From NCBI GenBank assembly GCA_003551645.1, contig PUND01000033.1:1-40783 (forward strand): a DNA stretch of 40,783 bases, written 5' to 3'. This stretch comes from Phycisphaerae bacterium. GTDB lineage: Bacteria > Planctomycetota > Phycisphaerae > SM23-33. The translations under genes and the position numbers were made by a program. Shown here one piece after another: positions 27,231-38,187 of this stretch (position 1 is its first letter; the number at the start of each line of letters is the position of its first letter). The notes under the pieces are model-generated. The model was not told the origin of the DNA, ran no database searches, and saw only the letters and a program-made list of their open reading frames with translations.

Positions 27231-28147
27231 TCAACACGCGCCGGCCGGTTCGCCCCTGGCGCGTTCGACGCGGTTTCTGCCCCGCTCTTTTGCCAGATAC
27301 AGCGCCTCATCGGCTACCATTATCGCCGAATCGGCCGTCTGCCCCCGGCATCCCTCAACAACGGTAACGCCAAAGCTGGCAGTGACCTCCAGCGAGTTCC
27401 GGCAAAGCCGCACCGGCTCCTCGCCAAGACAGCACCGGATACGCTCGGCCAGTGCAATGGCGCCGTCCTCGTCGCAGCCGGGCAGCACCAGAAGGAACTC
27501 CTCGCCGCCGTATCGTCCGATGGAGTCGTAGGTCCTGAGCACTGATCGCATGCGCCGTACGGACTCGCGCAGCACCGTATCACCGGCCTTGTGCCCTTGT
27601 GTGTCGTTGATGCGTTTGAAGTGGTCGAGATCCGCCATGACCACTCCCACGCGCGACTTCTCACGTTCCCCGTGGTCCAGCGCCCGCTGGAGCGCCTCGA
27701 TGATGGCCGGGCGGTTCAGCAACCCTGTGAGCATATCGTGCGTCGCCTGCTCTCGCAGCGACTCTCGAGCGGCGATAATCTCATCCTGCAGGTCCAGGAT
27801 TCGCTGCGCGGCCCGGACACGGACGCGCAGCTCGCCCGCGTCGAACGGCTTTGTGACGTAATCGTCCGCCCCGGCGGCCATCGCGTCGATTAGATCCTGC
27901 TTCTGCCCCCTGGACGTGAGAATCATGACGTACACGTAATCTTCGTTACTCTGCTTGCGTATCCGACGAGACACCTCGATGCCGTCCAGCCCCGGCATCA
28001 TCCAGTCGAGTATGGCCAGACGCGGCCCGTCACCACTTTCGAAGACCTCCCACGCCTCGTCGCCGTCGCAGGCGACAAGCACGTCGTAGCCCCACTTCTT
28101 CAGGGAGGCCTCCAGAACGCGCCGGGAGACAGGGTCGTCTTCGGCGA

Positions 28148-28160
<13 letters not shown>
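27231..28160 (-). CDS. Response regulator diguanylate cyclase (REC-GGDEF)
   Basis: A 309-residue cytosolic two-domain protein. The receiver domain (1-120) has acidic pocket EDD, phospho-acceptor D52 ([12 protein letters not shown]), Thr/Ser switch (ILTSRG) and Lys in YVTKPF. The GGDEF domain (about 140-300) has the active-site RYGGEEF (218-222) and [14 protein letters not shown], so it should make cyclic di-GMP from GTP. An RTYD motif (209-212) five residues before GGEEF is the classic inhibitory I-site. The start is GTG 28160 with AAGGAGGA six bases upstream. It overlaps the 3' end of the hybrid kinase by 13 bp and is the likely output of its phosphorelay. Confidence 0.95.
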
Positions 28161-31041
<2,881 letters not shown>

Positions 31042-31042
<1 letters not shown>

Positions 31043-32061
31043 CAGTCATCCTCCTGTTCGGCTCTTTCGGGCCAGATGTGATCGGCATTGCGCACTACGG
31101 CGACAGGCAGTCTGATCTGCAATTTCCGAGCCACAATCAGGTTCACCGCCGTCTCAAACTCCGGCGGTTCCGGCCCCGCGACGGAAACCTTCGCGCAGTC
31201 GGCAGGGTCATTCCGCCTCTGATCCAGCCGCCGCAGGACCAGATCCGCCGCCTGGCGGCCCTGGGTCACCGGGTTGACGCCGATACCCAGCAGCGCACCC
31301 GCCCTGACAAACTCCGCGGAGAAACCGAACACGGGCGTCTGGTGGCGCATGGCCGCCAGAAGCAGCGTCCTGATGGTGGGTATGTCGTAAACCGCCGCGT
31401 CCGGCGCCGTCCAGACCAGGTCCACATCCATCCGCAGCAACTCGTCGATACTCTCGACTACCGACTTGCCATCCTCTTTCGCGACGGCCTTGAGACGCCA
31501 GTTCTCCGGCAGCGCTTCTGTGGCGCGCCGGCGGAGTCGTTCGCTTTCGGCGGATTCGGGACCATAAATCATGCCCAGCGTGCTGGCCCTCGGCAGCGCG
31601 CGGCGGATGAAGCTGAACTGCTCCTCAATCGCAACACGGTGGCCGACACCGAACATTTCTCTGCCTTCCGTAAGCCCCATATCCTCGGGGCTTGCCACCA
31701 TGCAGTAAGCCAGAGGCAGCGCATCGTCGGCGTTGCGGTGCAGCCAGACAGCGGCCCCGGCGCCGATGCCCACCACCACACGGGTCTGATCATGGACGTA
31801 TCTGTCGTAGTCCTCGATCAGGTCCGCCAGCAGCACCGGCGATACCGTGTATTCGCCGTCCTCAAGACGCCGTTCAAAAGCCACATACGCCTGCTGGTGC
31901 CACTCGGCACTGGAACTCAGCACCACCAGCACCGTCTGGCCGGGCGCGGCAGCCGCCAGAACGAGCAGACATGCCGCCACCGGGAATATTCGCCACGCGG
32001 ACCGGTTTTGCGGCGTGCCCGGTGTGTCTGACGACGACGCCTCTGTCTGTTTGAAACCCAT
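31042..32061 (-). CDS. Exported ABC-substrate-binding-like protein paired with the hybrid kinase
   Basis: A 339-residue protein of the periplasmic-binding fold seen in ABC_sub_bind proteins (PF04392-like). A signal segment lies at about 25-45 ([20 protein letters not shown]). Two-lobe features follow: [75 protein letters not shown] and [20 protein letters not shown]. No permease or ATPase accompanies it; instead its stop overlaps the start of the sensor kinase. I infer a soluble or tethered ligand receptor for that kinase. ATG 32061 with GGAG nine bases upstream is preferred over the ORF start at 32232. Confidence 0.85.
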
Positions 32062-32089
32062 CTTGGTCGCTCCATTCAGGCCTCCTGAC

Positions 32090-32111
32090 GCGCCGCCCTG
32101 TACGGCGGCGC
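32090..32111 (-). promoter_or_regulatory. Leader hairpin upstream of the sensor operon
   Basis: GCGCCGCC-CTGTAC-GGCGGCGC is a perfect 8-bp GC stem with a 6-base loop, about 29 bp upstream of the binding-protein start codon. It may sit in the 5' leader and control expression of the three-gene operon. Confidence 0.45.
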
Positions 32112-32347
32112 CGCAGTGATCGCCGCGGTTATTGTCCTCCCTGAACGCGTGTGCATCTATGTGACGGATTTCGTCTGCCTCTTTCTCGATAACTGCTCTC
32201 GATGGACCAAGTATGGAGCAATTACACGCCACCCGTGCCCTTAATCGATTTGATTCCCGACCTACCTTAGTAGAAAACCCTTCCGAATTTGCCCCCCCAG
32301 GCCCGCCGGTGCTTGCCCGGCCGAGGGGTTTGCACTACTCTGACCGC

Positions 32348-32830
32348 ATGACACGCATCGGCTTCGGATATGACTCGCACCGTCTAGTCGAGGGTCGCGA
32401 CCTTATCATCGGCGGCGTGCGTATCGAGCATGAACTGGGCCTCAGCGGACACAGCGACGGCGACGCCGTCCTGCACGCCGTCACCGACGCCCTGCTGGGC
32501 GCCCTGGCCGCCGGCGATATCGGGCAGTTGTTCCCCGACACCGACGACCGCTGGAAGGACGCCGACAGCAGCGTGTTCGTGGCAAAGGCGATGGGCATTG
32601 CCACAGAAGCCGGCTACAGCGTCGCAAACTGCGACGTGGTCATAATCGCCGAATCGCCGCGGCTTGGCCCGCACCGCGAGGCGATACAGCGGCGTATAGC
32701 AGATCTGCTCGGCGTCGAGCCGGGCCGGGTCGGCGTGAAGGCAAAGAGCAACGAGCGGATGGGATTTGTCGGACGAGGCGAAGGCATCGCCGCGATGGCC
32801 GCGGTGCTGCTGACGGCCGCCGGCGAATGA
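32348..32830 (+). CDS. ispF: 2-C-methyl-D-erythritol 2,4-cyclodiphosphate synthase
   Basis: Converts CDP-methylerythritol 2-phosphate to the cyclodiphosphate in the MEP isoprenoid pathway. The 160-residue length is typical. Metal ligands lie in RIGFGYDSHRL (D8, H10) and LGLSGHSDGDAVLHAV; the FPDTDDRWKDADS loop, NCDVVIIAESPRLGPH and VGVKAKSNERMGFVGRGEGIAAMA complete the signature. ATG 32348 begins the fold; no clear Shine-Dalgarno precedes it, so it may be leaderless. cysS follows 22 bp downstream, probably in one transcript. Confidence 0.97.
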   Translation: MTRIGFGYDSHRLVEGRDLIIGGVRIEHELGLSGHSDGDAVLHAVTDALLGALAAGDIGQLFPDTDDRWKDADSSVFVAKAMGIATEAGYSVANCDVVIIAESPRLGPHREAIQRRIADLLGVEPGRVGVKAKSNERMGFVGRGEGIAAMAAVLLTAAGE

Positions 32831-32852
32831 ACACCCGGAGAGCTTCTGAGAT

Positions 32853-34262
32853 ATGCTTCGTCTGTACAACACAGTGACGCGAAAGGTCGAACCGTTCGAA
32901 CCGATCGAGCCGGGAGCGGTCCGGCTCTACACCTGCGGGCCGACCGTCTATAACTACGCCCATATCGGAAACTTGCGAACCTACGTCTTCGAGGATGTCC
33001 TTAAGCGGGTGCTGCGATTCTGTGGCTACGAGGTCCGCCACGTGATGAACGTCACCGATGTCGGACACCTGGTCAGCGACGCTGATGAGGGCGAAGATAA
33101 GATGGCCCTGGGCGCCCGCCGGGAGGGCAAGACCGTCTGGGAGATAGCCGAATACTACTGGGATGCCTTCCGGCGGGATATGGAGCGTCTGCACCTCATA
33201 GAACCGGACGTCTGGTGCCGCGCGACCGAGCACATAGAAGATCAGATAGAGCTGGTCCGCAAGCTCGAGGAGAACGGCTACACCTACACCATCGACGACG
33301 GCGTTTACTTCGACACCTCCAAGCTGCCGGACTACGGCAAGCTGGCGCACATGGACCTGTCGCAGTTGCAGGCGGGAGCCCGTGTGGCGATGGTCGAGGG
33401 CAAGCGCAACCCCACCGACTTCGCACTGTGGAAGTTCTCGCCGGCCGACCAGCAGCGGCTGATGGAGTGGGACAGCCCGTGGGGTGTGGGCTTCCCCGGC
33501 TGGCACATCGAATGCGCCGCGATGGCGATAAAGTATCTTGGCGAGCGGCTGGACATACACTGCGGCGGTGTGGACCACGTCAACGTTCATCACAGCAACG
33601 AAATCGCACAGGCGGAGTGCGCACTGGGCCATAAGTGGTGCAACTGGTGGATGCACGCGGAGTTCCTGGTGATGGCGGCAGAGGATGCCTCCGGAAAGAT
33701 GAGCAAGTCTTCCGGCGAGTTCCTGACTCTGGACAAGCTTACAGAGGCCGGCTACGACCCGCTTGCATACCGAATGCTCTGCCTAGGAGCGCACTACCGC
33801 CAGCAGTTGACGTTCACCTGGGAAGCCCTCGACGGCGCACAGTCGGCCCTGCAACGCCTGCGACGCGAGGCGCTGGACCTCCGCGCCGAGCATGCCGCCG
33901 GCGATGAGCCGATCGAGCGGTACATGGACGAGTTCCGCGAAGCGGCCAAGGACGACCTGAACATGCCGCGCGCCCTCTCGGCTGCCTGGCGCGTACTCCG
34001 CGACGAGACCGCCCCCGCCGGCGACCGGTACGCCACGCTGCTGGAGATGGACAAGGTGCTCGGCTTCGGCGTGGAGCAATGGCGCCCTGAACCGCTGCCG
34101 ATAAGCGAGGACGAGATCCAACAGCGAATCGAGCAACGCACAGAGGCACGGAAGAACAAGGACTTCGCCACAGCCGACCTCATACGGGATGAGCTTCTGG
34201 AAATCGGCATCGCACTGGAAGACACCCCCGAAGGAACCGTCTGGCGCAAGGCCGAAGCTTGA
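32853..34262 (+). CDS. cysS: Cysteinyl-tRNA synthetase
   Basis: A 469-residue class I aminoacyl-tRNA synthetase charging tRNA-Cys. The N-terminal zinc cysteine and HIGH motif are in [20 protein letters not shown]; further zinc ligands lie in [15 protein letters not shown] and [33 protein letters not shown] (about 281) is the KMSKS loop. The C-terminal helical region [28 protein letters not shown] is the usual anticodon-side helix. Length and motifs look intact. The ispF-cysS pairing is common in bacteria. Confidence 0.97.
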   Translation: MLRLYNTVTRKVEPFEPIEPGAVRLYTCGPTVYNYAHIGNLRTYVFEDVLKRVLRFCGYEVRHVMNVTDVGHLVSDADEGEDKMALGARREGKTVWEIAEYYWDAFRRDMERLHLIEPDVWCRATEHIEDQIELVRKLEENGYTYTIDDGVYFDTSKLPDYGKLAHMDLSQLQAGARVAMVEGKRNPTDFALWKFSPADQQRLMEWDSPWGVGFPGWHIECAAMAIKYLGERLDIHCGGVDHVNVHHSNEIAQAECALGHKWCNWWMHAEFLVMAAEDASGKMSKSSGEFLTLDKLTEAGYDPLAYRMLCLGAHYRQQLTFTWEALDGAQSALQRLRREALDLRAEHAAGDEPIERYMDEFREAAKDDLNMPRALSAAWRVLRDETAPAGDRYATLLEMDKVLGFGVEQWRPEPLPISEDEIQQRIEQRTEARKNKDFATADLIRDELLEIGIALEDTPEGTVWRKAEA

Positions 34263-34271
34263 GCAAACAGC

Positions 34272-34316
34272 AGTCACGAAGGCCACGAAGCCCACAAAGG
34301 CCACAAAGGTCTCGAA
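34272..34316. repeat. 9-bp quasi-repeat array (xxCCACGAA-type)
   Basis: Five 9-mers AGTCACGAA, GGCCACGAA, GCCCACAAA, GGCCACAAA, GGTCTCGAA start 10 bp after the cysS stop. Same family as 14712-14747 and 40160-40222. Confidence 0.88.
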
Positions 34317-34379
34317 AGAGAAGCAACGAGATCGGCAAACCTAGTTGCACGCGGCTTCCCGGCCTTGAAGGCAAAGTTC

Positions 34380-34461
34380 AGCCCCGAAGGGGCGACAGGA
34401 AATAGCCGGGGGCGTAAGCCCCCGGAAACCTAATTAAAGATAAGCCCCGAAGGGGCGACAG
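34380..34461. repeat. Left REP cluster
   Basis: Contains AGCCCCGAAGGGGCGACAG twice in the same orientation and, between them, the perfect hairpin CCGGGGGC-GTAA-GCCCCCGG. The AAGGGGCG of the second copy lies just before the transposase TTG and may act as its ribosome binding site. Confidence 0.88.
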
Positions 34462-34464
34462 AAC

Positions 34465-34911
34465 TTGTCCTATACGAACCTGATATACCACGTGGTCTTT
34501 TCCACCAAGCAGCGCCGCCCTATCTTGACAACCTACGTCCGCGAGCGAGTATTTGAGTACCTCGGCGGCATCGTCCGCAAGCTCGACGCAAAGCTCTTGC
34601 GTGCCGGCGGCGCGGACGACCACGTGCATCTGGCCGTCTCCGGCCCGGCGACGCTCGGCGTCGCAGAGCTGGTCCGTAAGACCAAGGCCAACACGTCCCG
34701 CTGGGTGCATCAGAAGCTCCCGGAGCAGCGGGACTTCGCGTGGCAGGACGGGTACGCGGCGTTCTCGGTTTCACTGTCGGGGCTTGATCGTGTGCTGGAT
34801 TACATCTCGAACCAGCAGGAACATCATCTTCGTGTGATGTTTGAGGAAGAGCTAAAGGCCCTGCTGGACAAGCACGGTATCGAATACGATGACCGATATG
34901 TATTCTCATAG
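34465..34911 (+). CDS. IS200-like / REP-associated tyrosine transposase
   Basis: A 148-residue single-strand DNA transposase of the HUH Y1 family. Seen: SYTNLIYHVVFSTKQRRPIL, the HUH pair HVH (53-55, DDHVHLAV), KANTSRWVH, DGYAAFSVS and the catalytic tyrosine Y113 in LDYISNQQEHH. The protein is full length. The start is TTG 34465; upstream AAGGGGCG comes from the REP copy. Such transposases are thought to mobilise or maintain the REP sequences around them. No partner TnpB is present. Confidence 0.92.
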   Translation: MSYTNLIYHVVFSTKQRRPILTTYVRERVFEYLGGIVRKLDAKLLRAGGADDHVHLAVSGPATLGVAELVRKTKANTSRWVHQKLPEQRDFAWQDGYAAFSVSLSGLDRVLDYISNQQEHHLRVMFEEELKALLDKHGIEYDDRYVFS

Positions 34912-34914
34912 TCT

Positions 34915-34966
34915 CTGTCGCCCCTTCGGGGCTACAACGCATGAAGCGCCCGGCCACCGGGGGCTT
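34915..34966. repeat. Right REP cluster (inverted)
   Basis: CTGTCGCCCCTTCGGGGCT is the exact reverse complement of the left REP unit, starting 4 bp after the transposase stop. It is followed by AAGCGCCCGG-CCA-CCGGGGGCTT, a 10-bp stem with one mismatch that mirrors the left large hairpin. Confidence 0.88.
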
Positions 34967-35055
34967 ACTACTCTGCGAAGCACGAGGACGCCCCCAACTA
35001 TTGGCTGCCGCCCCCTCCGGGCTTGGCCGCGCCCCTTCCTGCCGCGGGAGGCACA

Positions 35056-35556
35056 ATGACCTGTCAGAACACATACCTCGTGCTGGGCATAGACCCTGGC
35101 TTGCATGTAACCGGCTACGCCGCGGTGAATTTCGCCGGTGCCGAGCCGGCAATAGCCGAGGCGGGCACCGTCCGCACCGACGATAAGGCCCCGCTTGCCG
35201 ACCGCATCACACAACTGCATGCCGACCTCTCCGAACTGCTGGCGGAGCTTCGCCCCGACCTGGTGGCCGTCGAGGAGCTTTACGCCCACTACAAGCATCC
35301 CCGGACGGCGATACTGATGGCGCACGCCAGGGGCATAGTGCTGCTGGCGGCCCGACAGGCGGACATCGGGATAAGGCACTTCGCCGCAACGCACATCAAG
35401 AAATCGCTTACCGGCAACGGCCACGCGTCCAAGAGGCAGATCCAGCGGGCGGTGCAGTCGGTCTGCTCACTTGCGGAGCTTCCCGAACCACCGGACGTGG
35501 CCGATGCGCTGGCCATCGCCCTCTGCGCCGGCAGGCGGGCGACCGGACCGGTCTGA
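35056..35556 (+). CDS. ruvC: Holliday junction endonuclease RuvC
   Basis: Resolves Holliday junctions in recombination and repair together with RuvAB. The 166-residue protein has acidic catalytic residues D13 (VLGIDPGLHVTGYA), E73 (LVAVEELY), D147 and D150 (PPDVADALAIAL), and the conserved THIKKSLTGNGHASKRQIQ loop. ATG 35056 has GGGAGG five bases upstream. It is the first of ruvC-ruvA-ruvB and lies just downstream of the REP element. Confidence 0.95.
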   Translation: MTCQNTYLVLGIDPGLHVTGYAAVNFAGAEPAIAEAGTVRTDDKAPLADRITQLHADLSELLAELRPDLVAVEELYAHYKHPRTAILMAHARGIVLLAARQADIGIRHFAATHIKKSLTGNGHASKRQIQRAVQSVCSLAELPEPPDVADALAIALCAGRRATGPV

Positions 35557-35617
35557 ACGCGACGCCTTCAATGAACGAGACTGTTGCCGGACGGGAAATG
35601 TTTGTATCCTTCAGGCC

Positions 35618-36241
35618 ATGATCGCACGGATTGCAGGCCAACTGGAGCACGCCGCGGACGGAGCCGCCCTGATAGACGTCGGCGGCGGGCTGTGCTATGA
35701 GGTGCTCATTCCCGCGTGCGACATCGAGCGGCTGGAGCGCCGGGTCAACTCCGAGGTGGTCCTGCACACGATACATTACTTCGAGGGCGACCCGTCCCGA
35801 GGCATGCAGACGCCCCGGCTGATCGGCTTCTGCACCGAATCCGACCGGGACTTCTTCCGTGTGTTCACCACCGTAAAGGGCGTCGGCGTCCGCAAGGCGC
35901 TGAGGGCGCTGGTCCGACCGGTCGCCGAGGTGGCCGCGGCCATCAGGGACAAGGATTCGGCCTTTCTGGTGGCGCTGCCGGAGATCGGCAAGCGCACGGC
36001 CGAGCAGATTGTCGCCGAGTTGAACGACCGCGTTGACGACTTCGCAGGCGGCGCCGCACCGACAGTCGAGGCCGAGCTTAGCGAACCGGCCCAGGAGGCA
36101 GTCGCCGTGCTCATCCAGCTCGGCGAACGACGCGCCGACGCGACGGTGCTTATCGAACGGGTAACCGCCGTAGCGCCGGAACTCGACACCCCCGAGCAGA
36201 TACTCCAGCAGGCGTACCGGCTGAAGGCCGGAGGGAAGTGA
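35618..36241 (+). CDS. ruvA: Holliday junction DNA helicase RuvA
   Basis: RuvA tetramers bind four-way junctions and load RuvB. The 207-residue protein begins MIARIAGQLEHAADGAALID (OB-fold), has TVKGVGVRKALRAL and LPEIGKRTAEQIVAEL (two helix-hairpin-helix motifs) and a C-terminal three-helix RuvB-contact domain (AVAVLIQLGERRADATVLIE). ATG 35618 is chosen over the ORF start because the family start MIxxIxG lies there. It follows ruvC by 61 bp. Instead of meeting ruvB directly, it is followed by the repeat-bounded four-helix-bundle gene. Confidence 0.95.
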   Translation: MIARIAGQLEHAADGAALIDVGGGLCYEVLIPACDIERLERRVNSEVVLHTIHYFEGDPSRGMQTPRLIGFCTESDRDFFRVFTTVKGVGVRKALRALVRPVAEVAAAIRDKDSAFLVALPEIGKRTAEQIVAELNDRVDDFAGGAAPTVEAELSEPAQEAVAVLIQLGERRADATVLIERVTAVAPELDTPEQILQQAYRLKAGGK

Positions 36242-36242
36242 A

Positions 36243-36261
36243 AGTAGCCAGGAGCCAGGAG
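36243..36261. repeat. Left 19-bp terminal inverted quasi-repeat
   Basis: Degenerate 7-bp units TAGCCAG and GAGCCAG; exact reverse complement of 36851-36869. Confidence 0.9.
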
Positions 36262-36301
36262 CACGGCTGCCTGCAAGAGACGTGAACAGAAGGTTCATGT
36301 A

Positions 36302-36742
36302 GTGCGAATCCGGACTACCAGCTTGACCGAAAGGTACGGACACGACAGCAGCCCTTTCGGATACGAGGACCTGGAAGTCTATCAGGCCGCCAGAGCGCTG
36401 CGCCGGCGCATCTACCGACTTGTACGCATGCTACCCGATGACGAGCGTTTTGCACTCGCCCAGCAAATGAAGCGGGCAGCGGTGTCCATAACCGCTAACC
36501 TAGCTGAGGGATACGGACGGCACAACTGGCAGGAGTCGTTGCAGTTCTGCCGACAGGCGCGCGGCTCGCTCCTGGAGCTTGCGGAGCATGTACAGGTCTG
36601 TATTGACGAGGGCTACGCGAAGCCCGAACATCTGGAAGCATTGAGAGAACAAGACGTCATGGACGTGTTGCGGCTGCTTAACGGATATATCAACTATCTT
36701 CAGAAGCGCAAGGCCTCCGAGACGAAGCGGAGCCCAAGATGA
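36302..36742 (+). CDS. Four-helix-bundle protein (S23 ribosomal / bAvd-like family)
   Basis: A 146-residue protein with the hallmarks of the 23S-rRNA intervening-sequence (S23) four-helix-bundle family: YEDLEVYQAARALRRRIYRL, DDERFALAQQMKRAAVSITANLAEGYGRH, ESLQFCRQARGSLLELAEHVQVC and a C-terminal helix LRLLNGYINYLQKRK. The fold forms homo-pentamers related to the Avd protein of diversity-generating retroelements; no retroelement is present here. Molecular function is unknown. The start is probably GTG 36302 with GAAGG nine bases upstream; the conserved fold begins near residue 19. It splits ruvA from ruvB and is bracketed by inverted repeats. Confidence 0.88.
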   Translation: MRIRTTSLTERYGHDSSPFGYEDLEVYQAARALRRRIYRLVRMLPDDERFALAQQMKRAAVSITANLAEGYGRHNWQESLQFCRQARGSLLELAEHVQVCIDEGYAKPEHLEALREQDVMDVLRLLNGYINYLQKRKASETKRSPR

Positions 36743-36850
36743 AACTGGCCGGGCCAATGCCCCAACACACGGCCGCAGTTTACGAGCCGAATCGGTTAGA
36801 ATACCCCCGGTTCCCGGCTAGTGCCTACCAATTTCCCGGCCTGCCGCAGA

Positions 36851-36885
36851 CTCCTGGCTCCTGGCTACTGGCTACTGACTACTAA
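36851..36885. repeat. Right 7-bp quasi-repeat array
   Basis: Five 7-mers CTCCTGG, CTCCTGG, CTACTGG, CTACTGA, CTACTAA. The first 19 bp are the exact inverse of 36243-36261. The array ends 4 bp before the ruvB ATG and occupies the place where a ribosome binding site would lie. Confidence 0.92.
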
Positions 36886-36889
36886 CACG

Positions 36890-37924
36890 ATGTCCCGCGA
36901 AAAAATAATCTCCCAATCCAGCACCGGCGCCGAGGATGAGCAGTACAACGCGGCCCTTCGCCCGCGGTCGCTCGACGAATGCATCGGCATGACCGAGCTT
37001 ATCGAGAAGCTGAGCATCTCGGTAACCGCCGCCCGCGATCGGGACGAGCCGATGGAGCACGTCATGCTTCACGGCCCGCCCGGACTCGGCAAGACCACGC
37101 TGGCCTACGTCATCGCCCACGAAATGGGCAGCGCCATCAAGGTCAGCTCCGGTCCGGCACTGACACGGCCGAGCGACCTCATCGGCATACTGACCAACCT
37201 GGAGCGAGGCGACGTGCTGTTCATCGACGAAATCCACCGGCTTCCGGCGTCGGTCGAGGAATACATCTATCCGGCGATGGAGGAGTTCAAGGTGGACTTC
37301 GTGGTCGATTCCGGCATGCACAGCCGGACAATCAACCTTCCGCTGAAGCCCTTCACGCTCATCGGCGCCACCACGCGAGCCGGGCTGCTAAGCCCGCCGC
37401 TGAGGACGCGGTTCGGCATCGCACACCACCTGGAGTTCTGGCCGGTGGAGGATTTGCTTGCCCGGGCCAGGATGACCGCGAAGATGCTGGAGGTGCCCTA
37501 CGACGAACCGGCGCTGGAAATGCTCGCCGCCCGCGCCCGCGGGACGCCGCGCATCGCCAACCGCCTGCTCCGACGCTGCCGGGATTACGCCCAGGTCAAG
37601 GCGGCCGGGCGGCTGACCATCGAGACCGTTGAGGCGGCCCTTCGGCTGGAGGGCATCGACCCGCTTGGACTGGACGAGCTTGACCGCCGCTTCCTGAGGA
37701 CCATCATCGGCGTCTATAGGGGCGGTCCGGTGGGTATAGAGGCCGTCGCGGCCACACTCGGCGAGGAGACAGACACACTGGTGGATGTGGTCGAGCCGTT
37801 CCTGCTCCAGGCGGGGCTGCTGGCGCGCACGCGCCGAGGCCGGCTGGCCACGACGCAGGCCTACGAGCACCTCGGCGAACAGCCGCCCGCCGACGGCGAC
37901 GCGGGGCTTTTCAATAACACCTGA
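36890..37924 (+). CDS. ruvB: Holliday junction branch migration ATPase RuvB
   Basis: Hexameric AAA+ motor driving branch migration with RuvA. The 344-residue protein has an AALRPRSLDECIG start region, Walker A HGPPGLGKTT (61-70), Walker B DVLFIDEIHRL, sensor TLIGATTRAGLLSPPLRTRFG and the winged-helix C-terminus ETDTLVDVVEPFLLQAGLL. I chose ATG 36890, matching family length; the ORF-track start at 36821 translates through the quasi-repeat (APGYWLLTTNT). No Shine-Dalgarno sits before ATG 36890 because the repeat array is there, so translation may rely on coupling or a leaderless transcript. Confidence 0.95.
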   Translation: MSREKIISQSSTGAEDEQYNAALRPRSLDECIGMTELIEKLSISVTAARDRDEPMEHVMLHGPPGLGKTTLAYVIAHEMGSAIKVSSGPALTRPSDLIGILTNLERGDVLFIDEIHRLPASVEEYIYPAMEEFKVDFVVDSGMHSRTINLPLKPFTLIGATTRAGLLSPPLRTRFGIAHHLEFWPVEDLLARARMTAKMLEVPYDEPALEMLAARARGTPRIANRLLRRCRDYAQVKAAGRLTIETVEAALRLEGIDPLGLDELDRRFLRTIIGVYRGGPVGIEAVAATLGEETDTLVDVVEPFLLQAGLLARTRRGRLATTQAYEHLGEQPPADGDAGLFNNT

Positions 37925-38187
37925 TATCTTCAGGCAGAGCCGCGACTACCATGGCCGGCGGCAGCGCCACAGGTTCAGGAACCTATCATCGTACTGCCTC
38001 CTCGGCCTCGGTAGAGCCGGTCTTGTTAGCCGTGGCAAAAGCTCGGTGAATCGTCAACCGCCAATGAGAAACACCAGCCCGTGTTTTGGGTTTATAAACT
38101 TGTCAAGAGAGGGTACACTCAGTGTCGGAGAATCGCATACTGGATGCGAATGGCCGCGAATCCTGGATAGTTATGAAAGGTGTGAAC

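Larger units (their letters stand above)
34380..34966 (+). mobile_element. REP-bounded IS200-type (RAYT-like) element
   Basis: A single Y1 transposase gene is bracketed by the palindromic element AGCCCCGAAGGGGCGACAG: two copies on the left (34380-34398, 34443-34461) and one inverted copy on the right (34915-34933). A second, larger hairpin type sits on both sides (34406-34425 and 34944-34966). This is the expected layout of a REP-associated tyrosine transposase with flanking REPs. No target duplication is expected for this class. Confidence 0.85.
36243..36885. mobile_element. Putative repeat-bounded cassette carrying a four-helix-bundle gene, inserted between ruvA and ruvB
   Basis: AGTAGCCAGGAGCCAGGAG at 36243-36261 is exactly inverted at 36851-36869, a perfect 19-bp pair enclosing one S23-type gene. 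The left copy begins 1 bp after the ruvA stop; the right array ends 4 bp before the ruvB start. No transposase is inside. That it is mobile is inference from this layout. Confidence 0.55.

Noticed and set aside
34272-34316. Possible CRISPR array from regular repeats
   Set aside because: Units are 9 bp, contiguous and degenerate, with no spacers; no cas gene is in the window. The same holds for the other quasi-repeat arrays.
36302-36742. Diversity-generating retroelement accessory protein (Avd)
   Set aside because: The fold is related, but no reverse transcriptase, template repeat or variable repeat is nearby, so S23-type is the safer call.
36821-36889. N-terminal extension of RuvB in the ORF track
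   Set aside because: It is a translation of the quasi-repeat array; the family start and length fit ATG 36890.
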